This document shows positions 20,395-30,900 of a stretch of DNA of 64,000 bases, in pieces. Numbering within the stretch: the first letter of the stretch is position 1; every line of letters starts with the position of its first letter. The position numbers were made by a program, and so were the translations under genes. The notes below the pieces were generated by a model. That model was not told where the DNA came from and ran no database searches. It saw nothing but the letters and a program-made list of their open reading frames with translations. The stretch comes from Cardinalis cardinalis (lineage: Eukaryota; Chordata; Aves; Passeriformes; Cardinalidae): assembly GCA_014549065.1 (NCBI GenBank), contig JACDOX010000067.1:2964370-3028369 (forward strand), written 5' to 3'.

Positions 20395-20560
20395 TCAGGA
20401 ATACATGTTGGTCAATTAATAGCCTGAGATTTTTTTTTTGTTAGAGACTAATGGCAAATTTTTATGATCAGGCCGTGCTATATAACTATGAATGGCCATT
20501 AGTCACAGGTTATCGTGCCTGGCCAACAATTAGGTGAGAGAGAAGCACTTCCAATATTAA
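20395..20560. promoter_or_regulatory. Possible conserved noncoding element, TAAT-rich
   Basis: AT-rich unique-looking sequence with homeodomain-type cores, including GACTAATGGC at 20446-20455 and its reverse complement at 20495-20504, and CAATTAAT at 20413-20420. Enhancer function is inferred only from composition and motif layout. Confidence 0.3.
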
Positions 20561-21221
20561 TGTGGCGTGTGAGAATTGATTTCTGTGAAAGCTTGTGCAT
20601 GCAGCTCTGACATTCAGTCTCTGTCACTGCTGCTGGGATGAAATACTGCCTCCATCCAGGGAGATGGCAGAGCTGCTNGGGTCAGGCCTTTGCCCTCACT
20701 CACTCAGCTGTCCCCAGCAAATGTTAAGGAGGTGTGAGCAAGGCCAAAGCAAAATGGGATGCACATCTGCAGGAAAGCATTTGCAGCCCCCAACATCATC
20801 TCTGGCCACAAGTGTTTGATAGGGATCAGGGCTTCAGGATAAGAAAAATGTCTCTGTAGGAATCACCTGCTTTTTCTGGTCATTGGAGAGTTTTCCAGCA
20901 GGTGCTGTCATGGGAACTGAACAGGCTTGCTTGGGCCAGCTGACATTTTGTGTGTGGAGTCCTCCTGCCATTGCTGGACTTCAGTGTGTGTGGCTGCAAG
21001 TCTGCTTTTAAATTTGCTAGCAAATCCCATCAAATATTGGACACAACTGGGACACAAGGTCCCAAATGCTGAGCTCCCAGGCACAGGAGAAAAGACAGGT
21101 GAAGGTACCCAGAGAGCTCATTCAGACTGCTGGGAGGGCACTCCTGGTGCTAACAGANGCAGAAGAAGGCGTCTTGAGTTTGTTTCACTTCTACTGGTAA
21201 GTCAGGCACCTCTAAATATCA

Positions 21222-21325
21222 AAATCACAGAATGATTGAGGTTGGATTGGACCTAAGATCATCTGTTTGAAGCCCCCCTGCTTAAGCAGGACAACCTGGA
21301 GCCACTCAAGCATTCAGGAAATCAC
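21222..21325 (-). mobile_element. CR1 LINE 3' end fragment
   Basis: Read on the + strand, it begins TCACAGAATGATTGAGGTTG and continues through GGACCTAAGATCATCTG and CCCCCCTGCTTAAGCAGGAC. This is the reverse complement of the avian CR1 3' terminus, which ends in an ATTCTATGA-type repeat. The copy is 5'-truncated, as most CR1 copies are, and carries no reverse transcriptase. The far boundary is approximate. Confidence 0.85.
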
Positions 21326-22459
21326 TGACCTGAGCTAGGACCCTGGACTGAGTGACAGTAAAAATGATTATTCGTCCTTAAAACCCTTCCTAAAAGAACT
21401 TTCAGATTAGGCAGGTCTTCTCGTAGACAGGTGAAGTCTTCCTTCTACCCAGACTGAGGGGAGTTTAGATATCCAACTACTCTTTTTATTGCAGCACTTA
21501 CTTCTCTTTGACAAGCATAGAGTGCACATCTCAAACAGTCCTTCTCTGTTCAGATCCCAGAGGATCTCTGCTGCTCCTAATGCACAGCGTACGGTTCTCC
21601 GNGCGAGCCTTTCATCTGAAATGACATCACGATCAAAGGCAAGGTTATACAGAGTGCAACACACTGAGAAAGTCATGTGATGTTTCAGAGCTNCTTCATT
21701 ACTGGGACGACAGTTCAGAAAGTACTTGAAAATGACATTTTACTATACATGATATGTTCCATATTACAAGCATTCCTTGCCAGTCCCTGCTGCTTCAGTT
21801 AAAGTGCAGTACTGGGTAAAAGACTGGATTTGCTCTTCCACAGGAAACAAACTCCAGCTAGAATTGCTCCCCATGCTCTGAGGGAGGGTATACNTCTCAA
21901 AAGGCTCCAACTACAAAAGGTATTCTAGGACAGGAGGAACAAAATATCACGTAGGACACAAAGCAAGATCAGTTGTCAAAAATATACTTTTTGTCACATT
22001 TCAGANGAAAACCATTTAGAAACCTGTCATCTCAACTTGATGGCAGGAGGGAGGAGAAAATGTTTGCCCTGAAACTGGTTGACAGAATGGACAGCTTTAT
22101 GATGTTGGCTTCTAATACAATCTTGCAAAAATGCCACCCAGCTAACAATGNCAGCAGTTTCTATCTAAACCCAGTACTGGAGATTTTACACTCCTCCTTG
22201 TGTTCTCTGAAACATAGTCTAACTTGTTTTGCACAGAAAAATAACTAACCTGTCATGAAGCTGCACTTTACTATTTTAGTAGTTGTTTGTTTTTTCACTA
22301 AGTCCTTCCAATGAAGGCTTCTCTCCTGAACTGCTGCTTTGTAGGATACTCCAGCCGCACTCCCCTCTGCTTCAGATGCAAAGTGAAGTCAGGATCAGAG
22401 GAGCTCAGCTTCAAAATGGCAGACTGCACCTTTGTTATGCCCCAGTCTCACCCCAAGCT
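21326..22459. other. Intergenic DNA between CR1 and LTR
   Basis: No gene, RNA or clear repeat is recognised in this 1.1 kb. Confidence 0.6.
22455..22459. repeat. Target-site duplication, left copy
   Basis: AAGCT directly abuts the TG end of the LTR and matches the copy at 22843-22847. Confidence 0.75.
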
Positions 22460-22608
22460 TGTTGTTAGCGTTCAAAAACACATAATCACAAAGCAATTAT
22501 GCGTGGTGCTCTTTATTAAGAGCTCTGGGAATCAGGGTAGTTTTCCACCCAAATCTGATTCCAACTGTACATCCGAGATGATCATGTTTTTATACTCCAT
22601 TGTTATAT

Positions 22609-22635
22609 AACTTTCATTAATAAATAATGAAAGTT
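22609..22635. repeat. Hairpin inside the LTR, 11-bp arms
   Basis: AACTTTCATTA (22609-22619) and TAATGAAAGTT (22625-22635) are exact complements around a 5-base loop. The structure lies downstream of the TATA-like box on the + strand, which places it upstream of that box in LTR orientation. Confidence 0.85.
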
Positions 22636-22754
22636 AATTAATAAACTTATATTTTTCTGTTGTATACATAGATTTCAGCTCCCTTAATTTCCAACATAGT
22701 NTCTCACGATTTTTCTTCTGATTATATAATAATTATATTTAATTACTAAACAAT

Positions 22755-22792
22755 CATCACATCTAACAATTATAGCATCACATCTAACAATT
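22755..22792. repeat. Direct repeat of 17 bp in the LTR U3
   Basis: CATCACATCTAACAATT occurs at 22755-22771 and 22776-22792, a 21-bp period. In LTR orientation this is in U3, where short tandem repeats often act as enhancer elements. Confidence 0.85.
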
Positions 22793-22842
22793 CTATCATT
22801 TATCATACTGCTTACGCAGGTGCAGGGATCTGAGAAAACACA

Positions 22843-22847
22843 AAGCT
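22843..22847. repeat. Target-site duplication, right copy
   Basis: AAGCT directly abuts the CA end of the LTR and matches the copy at 22455-22459. Confidence 0.75.
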
Positions 22848-25800
22848 AACATTTTCAGAATCTATCTTTAACATTTTTNCAGGGTTCCACTATCATTGTC
22901 ACAGCATGAATGACAAGGCAGAACCTTCTCCAGGACGGTTCCCTATTAAGTCTTTCCTATCAAGCATGGGTTCCTCCATCTCANCAGTGTAACTCAGGCA
23001 TTGACATTTGTCTCTACGAAAATTTCCCCAGAACTCCATCAAACACCCATAAGTAGCTTGTCTGTAACAGAGTCAGGGAGAGCAGTGGGGCAACAGACCC
23101 AAACCAGGGGTCTGAAAGCAAGTCTGGAAAACTGACAGAAACCAGCATTTGTGGCATGTCTAAATGCCACAAATGCCTTTGAAAATCCCCTCAGCTGTTA
23201 GGCCTATTTAGTCCTTGCTCTCTGCTCAGGCATTACCAAAGACGCCAGCTCTGATGTGTAACATTCACCCTGTTGACATGGGGAAGGCATATGGCATCAC
23301 TGCACAACACACCAAATCCCCTAATCCCAGCCCTACAGACACTGACCAGCTAAGGCCTCCTGATGACAACAGAATTTCAACCAATGAACACAGATTTACA
23401 AAGTCCCTAATACCTTTTTTAAGAATTTCTCTACTATCCAAGGTTACAGCATCTGTTCCATTCTGGGGGCTACTTTCCTCACTGAGTTTTTCTGCTGTTA
23501 TGGCTGTTGTTTTAAAATGAAGCAATTCTGGAATACTAATAAGTCTATGTGAATTCTTTTCCCCCTAAGATTATTACAAACNTTGACATTAAATGTACTA
23601 GCCTGAACTCAGTTTCTGTCTGATTTAATAAATTTATGCCAGCCAACCAGCAATTTTTTTTTTCATTAACCCTGGAGGTTAAATGAAAGTTTACTAAAAC
23701 AAGAATATGTTAAATGAATAATTTCTCTTGCCTTCTTTCACGAAGTCTCTCTCTTACCCCAATAATCAGTTCAGATGCAAAGAGATCAATAAGGTCTTTC
23801 AATTCAATGAGTGGAAGGCATACATTAAAACGTTGGTAACAAACCTGATATACTGGAGAAGATATTTCAGCTTTTATGGGTTTTTTTGACACTAAATCTA
23901 TCTGCTAAAAATTCTTGAGAAAAGGTTACTGCCCATACACTAATATTGCCAAATGGCACAATTTGTTAGCAGTGCTTGGGAAGATATCCTGGCATTTATC
24001 CGCAAACACAAGTCTTGTCTGTTAAATCCTCATTACAGAAGAAAGCACACTTTTAATCTTAAAGCAAAAAACAGNTTCAGAAGCCAACCATTGTTGGCTC
24101 TTCCCATGCCATAAATGAGCACGGCAGGTTATCATTTCCTAGACTGTAAATTCCCAATTGAATTCAGCCCTTCCCATGAAGGAGACTCCCACCTAACAGC
24201 TCACCAGGCACCATGTGTGCAGCCCAACACCCTGCACACACCCCCTTGTCACTGCTGTTAGGGACCTGTCTCTACACAGGAGCTGGGTATTGCTCACCCC
24301 AGGAGTGGTCACTCACAACAGTTCAGTGCAGGTCANGCTTGTGAGCTAAGATTAAATTCACCATGATTTAGTGTCAGTCTCACTGAAGGACATGGAACAG
24401 TATAAAACCCTTCAGTTGTATCCCCTTTTGGCCTGTGATTATACCAATAGCTTTAGATCATTAAATGTACCCATCATCATACTTCTATCGATCGCAAGCC
24501 AAACGTGCAGGCTCCCAGGGAGAAGGAGTGAGTTTTTAAGAGAGTTGAACTGGAACAAGGACTCAGTGACAGCATCCATGCAGAGCAGCAGAGCTGAGCT
24601 GCGCAGCTCCCAGCAGAGCAGCCAGCATGTTTACATCCACTGCAGGAGGATGCGTTCCCAGAATTTCATGCCGCAGAATCTTCTGCGTGGATTTAAATCC
24701 TCAGAGACACAGAACTCTTCGTTTATTCCTGTGATACTTCAGTAAAACAGAAATCACCTGGCAGATGCTTCTAGTCATGTTTGGCAGGAATTTACTAACA
24801 CACTGGTTCAGTTCTCATCACAGTCTTGAGTTCTCCTCAGTGGTCCCATTTAGTTCTTGTTAAGTAAACGCAACTAGCACTCAGGAAAGTGCTCAAAGTA
24901 AAGCGCTTTATATGAGGTGCCTGACTGAAATAAGCATTTCAATTAGATTCATTAAGTAAGTTATTACTTGCTAATTGAATAGCAACAGACTGCTAAGGAT
25001 CACTTACTGAGGTCTAATAAGTATGTAAGAGTGAAATCTACTCTTCATGTAATTCCATCAGCAATAAACTAGTATAATTAGCTTCTTACTAACAAACTTA
25101 AATTGTGGGGAATGTTGAGGCAGATAATTGGCACTTAGGAAGATACCTATAGCAAGTTAGTGGGGTATCAATTAACATACTTATGAAATGTCAGTTTAAA
25201 CTCTGAACAATTAATTTATACCAATGGGCTTGGGTACTTACTTAAAAGCTATTTAAATGCTTAAAGTTTCATATTCAGAAAAAAAAATTAAAACAAGTCC
25301 TTTCACTGCTCTTTAAAAAAATTACTACATATGCTTCATTTCCAGNTGCATAACCTATGAATTACCTTCAATAACCATAAGTAAGGACTCTGGGGGGTAN
25401 TGGCTATAAATCCTGACATGTGAGTGGTTCAAGAACCTGTTTTCCCAGGCTGCTGTCTCTTCAGGAGCATGCTTGTCTTTCACCCCTCACTCTCTCACAC
25501 CATCTGAAGCCTATTTAGCAACCTATTCTCACAAAATTTTGTTTCCAAAGGAGTATTAATCATCTGAGAAAGAGCTAATTCCTGCTCCCTGCACTTTCAG
25601 ACTCAACCATCACAGGACCTCACTCTAGTTTGATCAAATTAGGGTTCATACCCCATGATTGTGAAGTCTCATTTCATTACATAGAGACTCTGAGGCATCA
25701 AAGCAGCAACTTTTGTCCAGAGATGACATGGAAAGANCTCATGGGATCAACTCCTTCTCCAGGAGCTAGTAGATAAAACACCTTTCTATGTCATTTGCAC

Positions 25801-27872
25801 CAACCAACCTGAGTGAGGGATTAACATAAACATAGCAATTGTCTGGTCAGGAGAAGCAGGAACAGAACCAACATTCATGCCTCTACTCCTGAGAGCTTAC
25901 CACAGCTCCATCTTTTCCTAAAGATATTCTCCAGATGTTCTGGAAATACTTTGTCTTCATGTTAGAAACTGAAATCTCACTGCTNTCTGACTTAATATGC
26001 AGCTTGGCCAAAGGAAATGAAGCATTTTGCAATGGCACAGTGTGCATGGAGCGCTTCTCTTTGTATGCAAAGCCTGAGCCCTCAAACCCAACAGAGGTCT
26101 TGGGAGGAAGGCAAGAAACTCCCACTTCAGGGAGCAAGGGCGGCTGGTGGTGGCAGAAGNGCTGAATTGGAGCCTCAGTGCAGGTGTTTGCCTGCAGTGA
26201 AGGTGGAGGCAGAGGCACCAGAGGAGGTGGGAGGACGCCAGNGCAGGAGAACTGGGGACAGCACACAAGAGTCCCCAGCTGGGCACACCAGGGTGTGGAG
26301 CAGACAAGGTGCAAGGGAAGGGGAATACAGGGCTGGAGTCTGAGATGGGTGAGGACAGGAGGGCCAGGAAGCAGGATGTTATTGGCAAGGGTAGTAGTAC
26401 TTGCCATTTAAAGGGTATCTGTGCAAACCAATTTTAGAAACTTCTGTTTTAAATTGGGTTCACCCCTCCCCCTTCCCCANACACAGAAACACACACTGAT
26501 CCATCATCTATTTAAAAAAATTGTCAGCATATCCCTGTCAGCTAGCTGTGATTTTTTTTTTCAGCTATGCCAGCAAAAGCCCTAATGTAGACACAGATAT
26601 AATATGAGCAAAAGGGNAAAAAAAACTTTATTTTTGCCAATACAGCTTCTTTTGCTCAGGCAACTGNTACAAGGTATATTTTTGCAGGTTTGGTTTTTTT
26701 TTTTCTAGTGTAAGCTTCTGCACTCTAAGTGATTGCACTGTCAGTGCAGCTGTGCACTAGGTTCAAAAAAGGCNTCCACAAGACCTTAAATTGTGTTGGG
26801 GAAAGGACAGGACCCAGCACTGTGAAAACCTGTCAGTGCCTGGAGCTCACAGACATGGATGCAATAAAAATACAAAAGTATACAGAATTTCAAGCTCTCT
26901 GTTCCCAGGCTCCAGAGTAATGGCAGCCAAATTTTCCTCACTTCCCAACCTNCCCAAGAAGCAGCTTCAGCCCAGTGCAGCACTGCAGGTAATCAATGTC
27001 TTCTTAGAGTAAATTATATCCTAAAACTTAGAGCTGCTTCAGTGTCCAGAAGCTGAGAAGTATGAGAAGGACTTCTCTGTTCTGTATGAATGGAACAAAA
27101 CTTGAGCATCTAGGGGGAAAGGCAATCTCAAATTATAAATAATGCAGAAACTCCAACACACCTTTTAAAGTCTCAGTCCCCTTATAATTTAATGTTTGAA
27201 ATGCTATGCTATTCCTTTGGAAGCTTTTCTCTCTCCNCTGCTGATGATGGTCCATCTTCTTAGACACTTGAATAATGTCTCTCTTCCTCTAGTAACACCT
27301 TTTTTGACTGCTGCTCATGCATAGTAATGCTAATAATCTTGTAGCTTTCAGCAACATTTTTCTTCCTTTAAATGAAAGCCTGGTTTTATGCAGGCTGGTT
27401 TGTTCAGTCCCTTGTCTNCTGCATGCCCCTTTCACTGCACAGGGTACCTGTGTACATACAAATGTCTATTTACTGCTGCCCATTATGAGCTGTTCATGTT
27501 CCATTTAGCAGCACGCAGGATAATGGGACTAATTGATTACCTATATTGTATAAATTTTAGCAAAGCATAAATGATACAGTCAAGATTAGCTTGCCATTAT
27601 ATTCACTATTTTACAAATCTATATGTAAGAATAATCCCTCCCAAAAGAACTTATACCATCATTAACCAGGGACCTTGTGCATGTGAAATGGACTTGATAC
27701 CCAGCAAATTATACAGCAGNTAATACCATGTGCAGTCAAGTAGAAGGATATATTTTATACTACCTGACAACCATACAGTTTTACAGTTCTTTCTTAGAGA
27801 AGATGAATTCAGATCCTATCGCCTCCTAAATGTAATAACGTAAATATAGACAATAGATAAGTATTAAGCTCA
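22848..27872. other. Intergenic DNA
   Basis: No gene is recognised. It holds the hairpin at 23145-23176, an AT-rich TAAT-dense block at about 24940-25270, and a purine-biased GC-richer stretch at about 26090-26360 with long but low-complexity open frames on both strands. Confidence 0.6.
23145..23176. repeat. Perfect hairpin, 13-bp arms
   Basis: GCATTTGTGGCAT (23145-23157) pairs exactly with 23164-23176 around a 6-base loop. It lies about 300 bp from the LTR. No known small RNA is recognised and the stem is short for a microRNA precursor. Confidence 0.85.
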
Positions 27873-27970
27873 TTTGTCAAGGGAAACCAGGCAATTCACC
27901 TCAGGTCATGAAGCAAGAAAGGACAAAAAAAGCAAACAGAATCCAAAATTTAACTGTTAGTCTGGTCCTA
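27873..27970 (-). mobile_element. Degraded MIR-like SINE fragment
   Basis: GGGAAACCAGGCAATTCACC, then TCAGGTCATGAAGCAAG, and a later TAGTCTGGTCC follow the reverse complement of MIR (gaaactgaggca ... gttaagtaacttgcccaaggtcacacagc ... ccaggtctgactcc). The match is diverged. Confidence 0.45.
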
Positions 27971-30900
27971 TAACTGGTGGGACCACACTAATGTGCTTTG
28001 TGCATCTAAGTTATTTTTAAGCACCTTCTCACTCATCATTAAATGTTAAAAGGATCTTGTATCTTTTGGAAAGGGTGCAGTTGAAGATCCTGGCTATTTC
28101 CAAAGCTTCNTGAAATAGAAATCCTCATGTGTAAATGGCCAGTGTAGAATTACAACTGCATTTTATATAAATAATTCTGGTAGGAAACCTGGACTAAAAT
28201 CATTCTAATGACTTTGATAGAAGTGCACAGTTGGTCTGTGAACTTGCAGCCGCTGCAAAGAGTAATCACGTTAATCTGAACACTATTCCAATGGCAGCTG
28301 ACAACGAAATGAACACCAAAGTAGTCAGCTCTGGCCTCTCCTGCTTATTTAACCAATGTTCCTGCTGCACTTAATATTATCACTGTAAAATCCAGAGAGA
28401 ACCTTTCTCCTTAAATATAGTCTAGAAACATAGTCGTAGGCTGCATTCTCAGAAGCAGTCACACACTATTAAAACAGAAGAAGCAAATTATAAACAAGAG
28501 CTTAGAATAAAGGTGAAAAACACAGACACCTTCAGAACATTGAACATGATTACAGCAAGCGCCATCATTTGCTTTCCCTTTGAGTTGGTGTTAACAAGTA
28601 AAGCATTTTACTTGTCTTTGTTTACCAAAAGAACATAAATACTGCATAAACTACATCTTCTTGCCAGCTAAGCTTTGTCTGCAGGATGGCAGTTTGTTCT
28701 AACTATGCTTACACTTTCAAAGAGTTGAAAGCTCAGTGGCTGAGCAGGAACAATGCGGAATGCTATATGCATGTGAAATGCATTCTTCATTAATAAGTAC
28801 TTGAGAAACCTTAAATATCTCAGCTGGAGATTGCCCAAAGGTCTGCACTGCTCATCAGGATCTATCTCCAACAAGTATTTCATGAAACACCTGAATCTGG
28901 AGCCTAGATCCTAATCTAAATAGAGGCTTCCTAAAGGATTTAGAGCCACCCTTCCTAGGAAGAGGATCATAAAAGCTCTCAGGTCTTTCTGAGGTGCTAG
29001 TGCACTACTAGAAAATCCAGCAGTGCCCTGCCTAGGCCTTCTGTGTGTACTGGCTTCCCTAATTTTTCCCAGAGAAGCCCCTCTTCCTCATTACAGAGGG
29101 GCTGCCCAGAGCTCTGCAGGCTCCCTTCAAGGAGCCAGCTGCCCCATGCCTTGATGCACTAACATGAAAGCAGCTGGGATCCTGGTGAAGCCTTCCTGTC
29201 CTGGGTGCAGCATTGCCAGGCAGGGCTGNGTAAGCACCTACAGTCCCTACGAGCTTCACAGGGCCACCCAGCTAGCATGGAATAATTTTACACACAAGAG
29301 CTTCAAGATGGCTCTGAATGGAGAGCCACAGCACTGAGTGGGCTCCTCGTGGATATTCTTGCAGACCAAACATNGAGTGATGAGAGGGAAGGCTCTTGCA
29401 TTATTGCGTGCTATTTCGTAGGGAGAGGAAAAAAGCCCCATCTGTCCTTAGCTTCCCACCAGGCAGGCACAGGGGTTTCAGCCAATTCAGCATGAGCTGA
29501 TCTAAACTCANCTGTTTCAGTCTGCCTATGATGGGCTGGTTCTGCCTCCAGAGCTGCAAGCTGGCCAGAGACCTGTTGTTAGGACCTATGGATTGGNAGG
29601 AAGGAGGAACAGTTTCTACTGGGTTTGTGCAAAAATGGAGCTGGGCTTATGAAAGAAATTATATCAAAATTTGTCTTCCAATTAACCCAAGGATGAAATG
29701 CCCTGAGGGCATTGGCCTTGCTTGTACAACCTAATTCTGATTTCCCAATTCCCATGGAAGCAAAACAAAAGAAATTATATGCCTTAGCCTGGCTCCTCTA
29801 TCTAATACAAACTGGGCTGTACTCCACAGATTGCTGGATGAAAAATTAGCATCAAGTACCAGCATGCAGTATGTAACATCTGGAAAAAAAATTATAGAGC
29901 CATCTTCATTATATTTTAGAAGAGAAGAGAAACCTGTAAATTGCAGAAGGTATAAGAAGAAATTCTAACAGATTGCGCATTGTCAGGGCCTCTATTTCTA
30001 GCTGTGGAAAACTTGATAATAAAGCACACTATCACCTCAAAGTTCAGACATCAGCAGCAACAAGGCAGCCCCCATGGAGAGCTTCCATGCAATATGGGCT
30101 TTCAAAATGGCAGATCCAGAAGAAGTCTGGATGCTTTGGAGAAAGTCTGAAAATGTTTAAAGGATCAAGGTATAGCCTGGAGTAAGATATTCCTTTTTTT
30201 GTACATTTGGGGGACATTTCCCTTGATTTGTACATTACATAAAAGAGAGTGAGGACACTTCACTTATAATAATATCCTCAATAAGCATATATTCTTAGGA
30301 GACTAAAGCAAGGATGATTAGAAAGCAAAAACAAAGGAGACAGGAGGAATTCTAGGGACAAAATGTTCTTGACTGGCTGTGGAGAAAAAAAAAANNCAAG
30401 AGCTGCAAAACAGCAGCCCCTGTTATTTGCAAACACGTACCAAGGAGGCTGAGAATAGATCCAATGACAGCTGCAGCCTAATTGATAGGAGACTCGCCTA
30501 ACAGGTTGTCAGACTGCTGCGTGGCTTCAGTCCAGGCCACGTTGCTGGAGGCACAATGTTAGAAATACTGACAAACGTTTACTAAAAATAAATAAAAAAT
30601 ATTCCAGGGTAAAGGGAAATATGGCTCCAAGTGACTACTCGCAAAATTGTGTTAGATCTCTAGGAAAGAGGAAAGTAAGCAGCAAAACGTGTGAGAGTCC
30701 CCCCAGGGCCTGCAGGACAGACACAGGCAGCCTGCCAAGGCACTCCAGGATTGTGCTGCCTGTCAGGAACGTTGGCTCTGGGTGTGCTGAGAGCAGCTCT
30801 CCACAGAGGCAACAAAAATAACCACCAGATCAGCAAAGAGCACAATCAGGAGAGTTGACTAGCTGCAAAAGAAAATTATATTAGATGTATAGAGATGGAT

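Larger units (their letters stand above)
16786..21221. other. Intergenic DNA downstream of SEMA6D
   Basis: No gene is recognised. Open frames are short and lack codon or domain support. Contents include an A-run at 17585-17599, an 11-base direct repeat CGTCAGCCAGG near 17814 and 17873, an old SINE-like stretch at 18733-18785 and a TAAT-rich block at 20395-20560. Confidence 0.65.
22460..22842 (-). mobile_element. Solo LTR of an endogenous retrovirus (ERVL-like)
   Basis: The block begins TGTTGTTAGCG and ends GAAAACACA, has TGT...ACA termini, and is flanked by the 5-bp direct repeat AAGCT at 22455-22459 and 22843-22847. On the minus strand it has a TATA-like box (complement of 22588-22594) and, about 75 bp further on, AATAAA (complement of 22512-22517), then a short U5-like end. 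That order identifies a minus-strand LTR. The 5-bp duplication fits ERVL-type integration. No internal retroviral genes flank it, so it is a solo LTR left by recombination. The family is not identified. Confidence 0.82.

Noticed and set aside
25883..26407. 174-codon minus-strand open frame with a second long frame antisense to it
   Set aside because: Purine-skewed GC-richer DNA leaves several frames open on both strands. The translation is low complexity and contains unresolved residues, with no domain.
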